A DNA stretch of 5,349 nt from Thiomonas sp. (GTDB lineage: Bacteria > Pseudomonadota > Gammaproteobacteria > Burkholderiales > Burkholderiaceae_C), in contig JAQTVS010000226.1 in the NCBI GenBank assembly GCA_028706735.1, positions 1 through 5,349 on the forward strand. The letters run 5' to 3'. The notes beneath the pieces are model-generated. The model was not told where the DNA came from and made no database searches. It saw only the letters and a program-made list of their open reading frames with translations. The stretch's first letter is position 1, and the number at the start of each line of letters is the position of its first letter. The position numbers and the translations under genes were made by a program. Of the stretch, positions 1 to 5,309 are shown piece after piece.

Positions 1-270
1 AACGGGGTTTATCACTCGCTCAAGCAGGTGCTGGACTTCTATAACTTCCGCGATGTGCAGCCCGGGAAGATCTACCCCACTGTGGACGGCAAGGTGCAGA
101 AGTACGACGACCTGCCGCCGCAGTATCGCGCCAATGTGGACGTGACCGATCCGCCGCTCAACCGCAAGCTGGGCGAACAGCCCGCGATGACCGCACAGGA
201 CATGCGCGACATCATCGCCTTCCTGCGCACCCTGAACGACGGTGACACGTCGCTCAAGCCAGCTTCATAA
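1..270 (+). CDS. Di-heme cytochrome c peroxidase / MauG-family protein, C-terminal fragment
   Basis: The frame is open from base 1 and ends at TAA 268-270, giving 89 residues of a gene that starts outside the window. The fragment opens with NGVYHSLKQVLDFYNFRD and continues with a YDDLPPQYRANV segment and a closing AMTAQDMRDIIAFLRTLNDG segment. This order is typical of the C-terminal heme domain of bacterial di-heme cytochrome c peroxidases and MauG relatives, which are periplasmic proteins that reduce peroxide or oxidise a protein partner. The CxxCH heme sites lie upstream in this family, and the fragment has no cysteine, so heme binding cannot be confirmed here. Family assignment is fairly secure; the substrate is unknown. 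It converges on the minus-strand gene ending at 303. Confidence 0.85.
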   Translation, partial: NGVYHSLKQVLDFYNFRDVQPGKIYPTVDGKVQKYDDLPPQYRANVDVTDPPLNRKLGEQPAMTAQDMRDIIAFLRTLNDGDTSLKPAS

Positions 271-272
271 GG

Positions 273-312
273 CGCGGCTTCATTACCGCAGGATTCGCCG
301 CTTCAAGCCGCG
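273..312. terminator. Possible bidirectional hairpin between convergent genes
   Basis: CGCGGCTT (273-280) and AAGCCGCG (305-312) form an 8-bp perfect inverted repeat around a 24-base spacer. It lies just after the peroxidase-family stop codon and overlaps the last codons of the convergent minus-strand gene. Position fits a shared terminator, but the loop is long and there is no T-run on either side, so this is a weak call. Confidence 0.2.
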
Positions 313-722
313 AGGGCAGGCGGGTTCAGCCGCTCGCACATGCTGGCGAACAGCTGCCGCAGGTCGCGCTTGGCGCCGCCGTGCAGATGCGAGCGTAGTG
401 CGCCCTCGGGCGACACCCAGTGCAGGGTGCCCATGCGGCGGACGGCGTAGCCGCGCTGATGCACGCCTTGCACGATGGCCCACTCGCTGCCCGCCTGCTC
501 GTGCAGCAGCACGCGGCCCAGCGCGGCCGAAACGGCGTGGAGCTGCTCGGGCGTGAGCGCGGCCGGGGAAGGCTGGGTGATGACGTCCTGGAGGAGGGGC
601 AGATCTTGCAAGGTGCCGCTGAGCACATCGCCGCGGCCCCGGGCGAGCACCAGCGCGTCGGCTTGCTGCAGCCATTGCGCGAGCTGCTGTGTATCGGACG
701 GTTCAAGATGGAACAGACGCAT
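303..722 (-). CDS. Hypothetical protein, 139 aa, soluble, function unknown
   Basis: I do not recognise this protein. The start at 722 (MRLFHLEPSD) is preferred over the upstream in-frame ATG at 788 because AGGAG lies six bases before it (plus-strand CTCCT, 729-733). The protein has no signal peptide or membrane segment and a single cysteine (C129). The N-terminal half is helical-looking and rich in Leu, Gln and Ala (TQQLAQWLQQADALVLARGR), followed by a Pro/Leu-rich linker. Residues 78-118 (GSEWAIVQGV through LHWVSPEGALRSHLHGG) look like a compact beta-rich segment, and a basic helix (AKRDLRQLFASM) follows. Codon use is GC-rich as in its neighbours, and opposite-strand frames over it look like shadows. 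It faces away from the AraC-type gene across a 148-base divergent gap. Reality as a gene is likely; function is open. Confidence 0.75.
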   Translation of the reverse strand: MRLFHLEPSDTQQLAQWLQQADALVLARGRGDVLSGTLQDLPLLQDVITQPSPAALTPEQLHAVSAALGRVLLHEQAGSEWAIVQGVHQRGYAVRRMGTLHWVSPEGALRSHLHGGAKRDLRQLFASMCERLNPPALAA

Positions 723-728
723 CACGGT

Positions 729-733
729 CTCCT
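729..733 (-). promoter_or_regulatory. Shine-Dalgarno site deciding the start at 722
   Basis: On the minus strand this reads AGGAG, with six bases between it and the ATG at 722. It supports the 139-aa form over the 161-aa reading from 788. Confidence 0.6.
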
Positions 734-819
734 GCCAACCCGTTTCGGGCATGCAGCAGCTTTTACGCCCAATTCGATGACAAATCATGCGAGTCCGAGT
801 CCGCGCGTGGGTTTTTGCA

Positions 820-851
820 CCCTGGTGTCATGCGCCTGCGGGCTGCCAGGG
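820..851. promoter_or_regulatory. Inverted repeat upstream of the AraC-type gene, possible operator
   Basis: CCCTGG (820-825) and CCAGGG (846-851) form a 6-bp inverted repeat around a 20-base spacer. It ends eight bases before the candidate -10 box at 859-864, where a regulator could block or contact polymerase. The heptamer TCATGCG also occurs twice as a direct repeat (785-791 and 828-834), 43 bases apart or about four helical turns. AraC proteins usually bind direct repeats, so either could matter. Function is inferred from position only. Confidence 0.2.
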
Positions 852-858
852 TCTGCGG

Positions 859-864
859 GACAAT
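859..864 (+). promoter_or_regulatory. Candidate -10 box, leaderless AraC-type transcript
   Basis: GACAAT ends six bases before the ATG at 871, which would place the transcription start at the A of the start codon. No Shine-Dalgarno sequence precedes this ATG. I find no convincing -35 at 16-18 bases, so the call rests on the -10 match and on the same spacing before azlC. Confidence 0.35.
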
Positions 865-870
865 CCGGGC

Positions 871-1725
871 ATGTCTTCCAGCGCCACCGTCCCGTGGGCC
901 GAATCGGCCCGCATGCACTTCGCCCCTGATTTCGCGGGCATGGAACTGCTGACGGCGCGGTTCTGGTCGCATGTCTACACGCCGCATGTGCATGACACTT
1001 TCGCCATTGCGGTCATCGAACACGGGGTGGAGCATTTCCGCTGCGGCAAGGGCAGCTATGACGCACCGGCTGGCGCAGTGGCCGTCGTGCCGCCGGGCGA
1101 AGTGCACGATGGCAGCCGGGGCTGCGAAGCGGGCTGGGCCTACCGGGTGTTCTATCCGCAGCCCGAGTTGCTGGGCGCCTTGATGGCCGAGCTGCGCGAC
1201 GGCGATGCGCGGCTGCCGATGTTCGATCGGGTGGTGTTCGACGACCCGGCGCTGTTCCGTGCTTTGCAGAGCTTGCACGCCGCGCTGATCGCCTCCAGCG
1301 ATCCGTTGCTGCGCGGTTGTGCCTGGCGCGAGGCCATGACGCCGCTGCTGCGCCATGCCGGGGTGATCGAGCCCGTGACGGGACGCGAGGATGCCGCCGT
1401 GCGAAGGGCGCAGGAGCTGCTGCGTGCCGACACCGATGCGGCGTTGACGCTCGACGATCTGGCACGCGAAGCGGGTCTGAGCCCCTGGCATCTCAACCGC
1501 GTGTTCTCGCGCAGCGTCGGGCTGCCGCCGCATGCCTGGCGCAACCAGTGGCGGCTCGCGCAGGCCAAGCGCCTGTTGCGCGGCGGGCTGAGTCCGGCCG
1601 AGGTGGCCGCGAGTCTGGGCTTTGCCGACCAGTCGCATCTGCACCGGCTGTTCAAGCGCGCCTTCGGCATCACGCCTGGGGGCTATGCTCCCAAGGAAAC
1701 GCCGGGCCGTCCCAAGTTTCCTTGA
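871..1725 (+). CDS. AraC-family transcriptional regulator, likely regulator of azlCD
   Basis: The 284-residue protein has the usual AraC-family layout. An N-terminal cupin-like sensing domain (about residues 15-90) shows the PHVHDTFAIAVIEHG segment and a VVPPGEVHDG turn. A helical linker follows, then a C-terminal double helix-turn-helix DNA-binding domain. The first HTH is at about 193-215 (TLDDLAREAGLSPWHLNRVF); the second is at about 242-266 (PAEVAASLGFADQSHLHRLF) and runs into the family signature FKRAFGITPGGY. The start at 871 is chosen because it gives normal family length and follows a -10-like box; an earlier in-frame GTG at 787 would add 28 non-conserved residues. The gene lies upstream of and co-oriented with azlC and azlD, a pairing I believe recurs in proteobacteria, so it probably controls amino-acid export. 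The inducer is unknown. Its stop codon touches the first 78-bp repeat. Confidence 0.92.
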   Translation: MSSSATVPWAESARMHFAPDFAGMELLTARFWSHVYTPHVHDTFAIAVIEHGVEHFRCGKGSYDAPAGAVAVVPPGEVHDGSRGCEAGWAYRVFYPQPELLGALMAELRDGDARLPMFDRVVFDDPALFRALQSLHAALIASSDPLLRGCAWREAMTPLLRHAGVIEPVTGREDAAVRRAQELLRADTDAALTLDDLAREAGLSPWHLNRVFSRSVGLPPHAWRNQWRLAQAKRLLRGGLSPAEVAASLGFADQSHLHRLFKRAFGITPGGYAPKETPGRPKFP

Positions 1726-1783
1726 TCCCCCTCCCAACCTCCCCCACCCGTGGGGGAGGTGAAGTCACTCCCTCCCCACTGGT

Positions 1784-1801
1784 GGGGAGGGCCGGGGTGG
1801 G
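1784..1801 (+). other. G-quadruplex-type motif, repeat unit 1
   Basis: GGGGAGGGCCGGGGTGGG has four runs of at least three G separated by loops of 1, 2 and 1 bases, the pattern expected of a stable quadruplex. It lies on the plus strand, so the RNA of a transcript running from the AraC-type gene towards azlC would carry it. It overlaps the right arm of hairpin B, so the two structures would compete. Confidence 0.5.
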
Positions 1802-1861
1802 CATCCCCCTCCCAACCTCCCCCACCCGTGGGGGAGGTGAAGTCACTCCCTCCCCACTGGT

Positions 1862-1880
1862 GGGGAGGGCCGGGGTGGGG
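1862..1880 (+). other. G-quadruplex-type motif, repeat unit 2
   Basis: This is the second copy of the same four-run G motif, here with a final run of four G because 1880 is G rather than C. It again overlaps the right arm of hairpin B and lies 73 bases before the azlC start. Confidence 0.5.
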
Positions 1881-1941
1881 ATGGCCCGGCCCTGGGGGCG
1901 CTCAGAGCAAGAACGTTCAAGACCGCATGGAGCCGCGCCGC

Positions 1942-1947
1942 TAGTCT
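1942..1947 (+). promoter_or_regulatory. Candidate -10 box, leaderless azlC transcript
   Basis: TAGTCT ends six bases before the azlC ATG at 1954, the same spacing as at the AraC-type gene. No ribosome binding site is visible in the bases before the ATG. No good -35 is seen at standard spacing; a weak TTCAAG at 1916-1921 leaves a 20-base spacer. If real, azlCD has its own promoter downstream of the tandem repeats. Confidence 0.4.
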
Positions 1948-1953
1948 GTCGGC

Positions 1954-2703
1954 ATGACTTCGATTTCTACTCCCTCCCCATCTCACCCGGCGGGGCGTTC
2001 CACCGAGTTTCTCCACGGCGCGCGCGATACCCTGCCGCTGCTGTTGGGCGCGGCGCCCTTCGGGCTGATTTTCGGCGCGCTGGCATCGGCCAGCCCGCTG
2101 GGCATCGTCGGGGCGCTGGGCATGTCGGCGCTGGTGTTCGCCGGGTCGGCGCAGTTCATCGCGCTGAGTCTGCTGGGCGCCGGCGCCAGCGCGTTGGTCG
2201 TGGTGTTCACCACCCTGGTCGTCAACCTGCGCCACTTGCTGTATGCCGCCAGCCTGCAGCCGCAGGTGGCGCGGCTGCCGCAGCGCTGGCGGGTTCTGCT
2301 GGCGTTCTGGCTGACCGACGAAACCTACGCCGCGGTGCATCACCGCTACGCGCGCGACGACGGCGCGCCGTTCAAGCACTGGTACACGGCGGGTTCGGGC
2401 GCGGCCATGTACGCCAACTGGCTGGGCTGGACGGCAGCCGGCGCCTTGCTGGGACAGGCCAGCCCGGCCTTGACGCATCTTGGCCTCGAATTCGCGCTCG
2501 TGGCCACCTTCGTGGGCATCGTCGCGCCGCTGTTGCGCGAATGTCCCAGCATGGCCGTGGCTCTCACCGCGGCGGTGGTGGCGCTGGCCGCACGTGATCT
2601 GCCCTACAAGCTCGGCCTGATGCTGGCGGCCTTTGCCGGGGTGGCGGTCGGGGTGTGGATGGACGGCCGCCGAAGCCCGGAACCCGCCGGAGGCCCGCGA
2701 TGA
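1954..2703 (+). CDS. azlC: AzlC-family branched-chain amino acid exporter, large subunit
   Basis: This 249-residue integral membrane protein matches the usual size of AzlC/YgaZ. After a short polar N-terminus it has several hydrophobic segments, roughly at residues 27-48, 50-75, 77-100, 148-167, 177-195 and 201-236. Motifs typical of the family are FAGSAQFIALSLLGAG (62-77), VNLRHLLYAASL (90-101) and FWLTDETYA (118-126). In characterised relatives (Bacillus AzlCD, Corynebacterium BrnFE, E. coli YgaZH) the large subunit works with a small AzlD-type partner to export branched-chain amino acids and methionine from the inner membrane; the exact substrate here is inferred. The stop overlaps the azlD start, so the two are translationally coupled. 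The start at 1954 is the first suitable ATG and sits six bases after a -10-like box. Confidence 0.95.
   Translation: MTSISTPSPSHPAGRSTEFLHGARDTLPLLLGAAPFGLIFGALASASPLGIVGALGMSALVFAGSAQFIALSLLGAGASALVVVFTTLVVNLRHLLYAASLQPQVARLPQRWRVLLAFWLTDETYAAVHHRYARDDGAPFKHWYTAGSGAAMYANWLGWTAAGALLGQASPALTHLGLEFALVATFVGIVAPLLRECPSMAVALTAAVVALAARDLPYKLGLMLAAFAGVAVGVWMDGRRSPEPAGGPR
2689..2693 (+). promoter_or_regulatory. Shine-Dalgarno site for azlD inside the azlC end
   Basis: GGAGG lies six bases before the azlD ATG at 2700. It selects this start over the in-frame ATG at 2655, which would add 15 polar residues read from inside azlC. Confidence 0.65.
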
Positions 2704-3023
2704 ACTGGAGCCTGTGGGCGGTCATTGTCGGCATGGCCGCGGTGACCTTCGCCATCCGCTACACCCTGTTCGGGCTGGGCGGGCGGCTGCGGTTTGCGCC
2801 GCGGGTGCAGCGGGCGCTGCGTCATGTGCCGGTGGCCGTGCTCACCGCCATTGTCGTGCCGATGGTGCTGCTGCCAGACGGCCAGCACTGGAACTTGAGT
2901 TGGCGCAACCCCTGGCTGGCCGGTGCGCTGGCCAGCGCCGCGCTGGCGCTGGGCACGCGCAGGCTGCTGGCCGCCATCGCCGGGGGGATGGCGGTGTATC
3001 TGCTGTGGCGCTTCGGCCTCTGA
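2700..3023 (+). CDS. azlD: AzlD-family branched-chain amino acid exporter, small subunit
   Basis: The 107-residue protein has the length and membrane pattern of AzlD/YgaH. Hydrophobic segments fall at about residues 4-24, 43-59, 72-84 and 88-104. The family features are FAIRYTLFGLG near the first segment (17-27), basic FAPRVQRALRHVP (32-44) and the following VAVLTAIVVPMVLLPDG (45-61), then a short WRNPWLAGA stretch before the last helices. It overlaps azlC by four bases (ATGA). AzlD is needed with AzlC for export in studied systems, though its own mechanistic role is not clear. It ends 48 bases before the convergent dsbC stop. Confidence 0.93.
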   Translation: MNWSLWAVIVGMAAVTFAIRYTLFGLGGRLRFAPRVQRALRHVPVAVLTAIVVPMVLLPDGQHWNLSWRNPWLAGALASAALALGTRRLLAAIAGGMAVYLLWRFGL

Positions 3024-3032
3024 GTGCCGACC

Positions 3033-3050
3033 GGGCTGGCTTGCCAACCC
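3033..3050. terminator. Weak hairpin between convergent azlD and dsbC
   Basis: GGGCTGG and CCAACCC pair around a CTTG loop with one C-A mismatch. It lies ten bases after the azlD stop, inside the 48-base convergent gap, but no T-run follows. It could end azlD transcription, or be chance in GC-rich DNA. Confidence 0.25.
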
Positions 3051-3071
3051 AGAGCGCGTTGCTTCGGGCGC

Positions 3072-3836
3072 TTACTTGATCGACACCAGCTTCTTTTCGA
3101 CCTCTTCCTGCGGCAGCGCGCCTTCCATGCGGTCGCCGTCGGTGAAGATCAGCGTGGGGGTGGAGGAGATGCCCAGCTTCTCCGCCAGTTGCACATTGGC
3201 CTTGAGCGGATCGACGCAGGTGGCGGCGGCCTTGGGCGGCTGCACTTGGTTGTTCATCCAGTCCAGCCAGGATTTGCTGCGGTTGGGGGCGCACCAGATG
3301 TCGCGCGCCTGCTGCATGGATTCGCGGCGAATGATGGGCACCACGAACACATGCAGCGTGACGTTGCTCATTTTCTCCAGCGTGGCTTCCATCTTGTGGC
3401 AGTACGGGCAGTACGGGTCTTCAAAGATGGCGATCTGGCGCTTGCCGTTGCCGAACACCAGCTTGAACGAGTCTTTGAACGGCAGATCCTTCCAGTTCAC
3501 CCGGCGCAGGTCGTCGATGCGGGCCTTGGTGATGTTGGTCTGAGTCTTGGTGTCGAAAATCTCACCCGCGAAAAGAAAGGTGGCTTTGGCATCGGTGTAG
3601 AAAATCTTGCTGCCGACATCCACTTCATATAGCCCGGCGTAGGGCGTCTTGATGATCTTGGCGCTGGCGGGCAGGCCGGGCATGGCTTTTGCCAGTGCGG
3701 CGCGGGTGTCGGCCAGGGTTTGCGCCATGGCGGGAACGGACAGGACGGCCACGGACAGCACAGCCAGGCGCAGAACGCGCAATACAGAGCGGGAAAGCAA
3801 GGAATTCATGTCGGCGGAAAGCGCAAAAATGCGCAT
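3072..3836 (-). CDS. dsbC: DsbC-family periplasmic thiol:disulfide isomerase
   Basis: This 254-residue exported thioredoxin-fold protein should repair wrongly formed disulfides in periplasmic proteins and be kept reduced by a DsbD-type protein. A signal peptide occupies residues 10-38 (basic start, LAVLSVAVLSV core, cleavage likely after AMA). A DsbC_N-type dimerisation domain follows at about 40-100 (TPYAGLYEVDVGSKIFYTD), then the thioredoxin domain with FEDPYCPYCHKME. The active site is CPYC (C143, C146) and the cis-proline loop is SSTPT (P227). A second cysteine pair, C182 and C207, matches the structural disulfide of E. coli DsbC. E. coli DsbC has CGYC, so CPYC here resembles DsbG. The start at 3836 overlaps the upstream stop (TGATG); the ATG at 3809 would leave a more standard signal peptide and is a real alternative. 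Neither has a clear Shine-Dalgarno site. Confidence 0.93.
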   Translation of the reverse strand: MRIFALSADMNSLLSRSVLRVLRLAVLSVAVLSVPAMAQTLADTRAALAKAMPGLPASAKIIKTPYAGLYEVDVGSKIFYTDAKATFLFAGEIFDTKTQTNITKARIDDLRRVNWKDLPFKDSFKLVFGNGKRQIAIFEDPYCPYCHKMEATLEKMSNVTLHVFVVPIIRRESMQQARDIWCAPNRSKSWLDWMNNQVQPPKAAATCVDPLKANVQLAEKLGISSTPTLIFTDGDRMEGALPQEEVEKKLVSIK

Positions 3837-5047
3837 CAGGCAAGGTAGGGAAGACCCGAAGCATACCGGGTGAGCAATTGTTTGAGCGGCGGAAAGGCAT
3901 TGGCGGCGTTCAGGCCCAACGCGCGCAGCGGCGCGGGCACGCGGCTATGCGCGGCGTACAGCCGGGCCAAGGAGTCGGTGGCGGTGGCGAGGGCCAGCAC
4001 CTGTTCCGCCCGGGCGCGGGAATAGCGCCGCAGCAGGCGCGCGTCGTTGATGGCTTGCCCTGTTGGGCGCTGCTGCAGGGTGTGCGCCAGCACCTGCACG
4101 TCCTGCAGGCCGAGGTTCAGCCCCTGCCCGGCGAGGGGGTGGACGCGGTGCGCGGCATCGCCCAGCAGCACCAGATCCGGCGCCACGGTGCGGCGGGCAA
4201 GCTGGCGCTGCAGACGCCAGGCGGCGGCGTTGCCTGCGGCCTGCAGCGGCCCCAGATGCTGCGCGTGCAGGGCGGGCAGATGGGCATCGACGCGCTGCGC
4301 CAGCGCGTCTGGCGGCAGGGCGAGCAACTCTTGTGCAAGCAGCTCGGGGGCAGACCACACCAGCGACACCATGTTCTGGCCTTGCATCGGGGCCAGCGGC
4401 AACAGGGCGATCACGCCACCATCGGCGAAGGTCTGGAAGGCGATGCCCTCGTGCGGCCCGGCGCAGACGAAATTGGCCACCACGCCGCGCTGCATATAGT
4501 CGTGCACGTCCATGGGGATGCCGGAGGCCTTGCGCACCAGGCTGTGTTCGCCGTCCGCGCCGATGAGCAGCGCCGCCTGCAGGGCGCGGCCGTCGTCCGT
4601 CTGCACCTGCCAGCCTGCCCCGCCGGGCAGGTGCTGCAGGCGGGCGGCTTGCGCGGGGTCGATCTGCACCCGGCGCTCGAAGCGCAGCGCCAGATCGAGG
4701 GCAATTTCGATGGCGTCGGACTCGACAATCCAGGCCAGCGTGTCGGCCCGGGCGTCCTGCGCCTGGAACGCGAGCTGCGCGCCATCAGCGCGGATGTGCA
4801 TGGCCTGCACCGGCTGGATGCGCTCTGGCGGCATGTGTGGCCACACGCGCAACTGATCGAGCAATTGCCGGGAGGCCGCATTGAGCGCGTACAGGCGCTG
4901 GGTGTAATGCTCTGGCGGCAAGGCCTGGGCGACGGGGCGGGCGCCCAGCAGTGTGAGGTTCAGCCCGGTCTGGGCCAGAGCCAGGGCGCAGGCCTTGCCG
5001 GCAATGCCGCCGCCGCAGATCAGGAGGTCAGGGGATGGGGTGGACAT
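3836..5047 (-). CDS. UbiH/UbiF/COQ6-family FAD-dependent ubiquinone hydroxylase
   Basis: This 403-residue flavoprotein has the length and motif order of the ubiquinone hydroxylases. The Rossmann dinucleotide motif GGGIAG is at 12-17 with the following helix and LTLLG strand. The second FAD/NADH contact, LLIGADGEHSLVRKASG, is at 160-176. The GD motif lies in LVLLGDAAH (292-300) and is followed by the family signature HPLAGQGLNLGLQD (303-316). Such enzymes add a hydroxyl to the aromatic ring of ubiquinone precursors using O2 and NAD(P)H. Which ring carbon is used cannot be told from sequence, so no symbol is given. The start at 5047 places GGGIAG at its normal distance from the N-terminus; the frame stays open upstream but runs through a repeat element. 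There is no clear Shine-Dalgarno site. A weak promoter may lie at 5099-5104 (TTGTCT) and 5076-5081 (TGAAAA), spacer 17. It overlaps dsbC by one base. Confidence 0.92.
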   Translation of the reverse strand: MSTPSPDLLICGGGIAGKACALALAQTGLNLTLLGARPVAQALPPEHYTQRLYALNAASRQLLDQLRVWPHMPPERIQPVQAMHIRADGAQLAFQAQDARADTLAWIVESDAIEIALDLALRFERRVQIDPAQAARLQHLPGGAGWQVQTDDGRALQAALLIGADGEHSLVRKASGIPMDVHDYMQRGVVANFVCAGPHEGIAFQTFADGGVIALLPLAPMQGQNMVSLVWSAPELLAQELLALPPDALAQRVDAHLPALHAQHLGPLQAAGNAAAWRLQRQLARRTVAPDLVLLGDAAHRVHPLAGQGLNLGLQDVQVLAHTLQQRPTGQAINDARLLRRYSRARAEQVLALATATDSLARLYAAHSRVPAPLRALGLNAANAFPPLKQLLTRYASGLPYLA

Positions 5048-5109
5048 GAGTGAACGGCGGCATCTGCAGCTGTGTTTTTCAGGGAACTTTGGAGGGTCAG
5101 ACAAGCGGC

Positions 5110-5299
5110 CTAGGAGCCTGTCGGGCTTGGGAATCGTCGGCTGCAAATGGGTCGCAGCAGTCCATTTTTCACCGTCTTTTTGTCCCATAGCGGGGCTATG
5201 GATCTGCAAATCCGGCAAAAACTGTCCTCGCTGGGCCCCATTTTGGCTACGCCGCTCTCCGAGAACGCTTTCGACGACCAAAGCCCGACAGGCTCCTAG
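5110..5299. mobile_element. MITE-like non-autonomous element with 19-bp terminal inverted repeats
   Basis: CTAGGAGCCTGTCGGGCTT (5110-5128) and its exact complement (5281-5299) bound a 190-bp segment. The outermost CTAG at both ends (5110-5113 and 5296-5299) is palindromic, so it may be a 4-bp target duplication or part of the ends. The interior has T- and A-runs unlike the neighbouring genes. A perfect 7-bp hairpin, CCATAGC / GCTATGG with a GGG loop (5185-5201), sits at the centre, so the whole element is roughly palindromic. It contains no convincing gene and no transposase fragment that I recognise. Short length, long perfect ends and lack of coding fit a MITE mobilised in trans; a dispersed intergenic repeat of other origin is the alternative. 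Confidence 0.7.
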
Positions 5300-5302
5300 A
5301 AT
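5297..5302 (+). promoter_or_regulatory. Candidate -10 box formed at the element's right end
   Basis: TAGAAT matches the TATAAT consensus at five of six positions and ends seven bases before the ATG at 5310, so the transcript would be leaderless or nearly so. Its first three bases belong to the terminal repeat of the element and its last three to the flanking DNA. A possible -35, TTCGAC at 5270-5275, leaves a 21-base spacer, which is too long to be convincing. Confidence 0.4.
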
Positions 5303-5309
5303 CGGCGCC

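Larger units (their letters stand above)
1725..1880. repeat. Two 78-bp tandem repeats carrying hairpins, between the AraC-type gene and azlC
   Basis: Unit 1 (1725-1802) and unit 2 (1803-1880) differ at only one base by eye (C at 1802 against G at 1880). Each unit holds two perfect stem-loops. Hairpin A is an 11-bp stem ACCTCCCCCAC / GTGGGGGAGGT (1737-1760 and 1815-1838). Hairpin B is a 10-bp stem CCCTCCCCAC / GTGGGGAGGG (1770-1791 and 1848-1869). Both stems are C-rich on the left and G-rich on the right. Similar C/G-rich palindromic intergenic repeats are common in betaproteobacterial genomes. No T-run follows the stems, so they are not textbook intrinsic terminators, though four strong hairpins in a row could stall polymerase, stabilise the upstream mRNA end or reduce read-through into azlC. 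Confidence 0.9.

Noticed and set aside
763..1737. Long open frame on the minus strand (324 codons) opposite the AraC-type gene
   Set aside because: It is antisense to a clearly recognisable AraC protein, has no recognisable domain and is rich in His, Arg, Gln and Ala as expected of a shadow frame in GC-rich DNA.
1737..1869. Repeat hairpins as classical intrinsic terminators
   Set aside because: The stems are strong, but no T-run follows any of them, so a Rho-independent terminator is not supported.
1725..1880. CRISPR array
   Set aside because: There are only two directly abutting units with no unique spacers and no cas genes nearby.
1317..2597. Open plus-strand frame of 426 codons with a repeated 26-residue peptide
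   Set aside because: It overlaps the AraC-type gene and azlC in the wrong frame. The repeated peptide only reflects the 78-bp DNA repeat, whose length is divisible by three.
3689..5053. Open plus-strand frame of 454 codons opposite dsbC and the UbiH-family gene
   Set aside because: Both minus-strand genes carry full family motifs in order; this frame has none and is an antisense shadow.
5114..5295. Remnant transposase gene within the element
   Set aside because: No frame in the interior gives a recognisable transposase motif, so it is described as non-autonomous rather than as a decayed IS.
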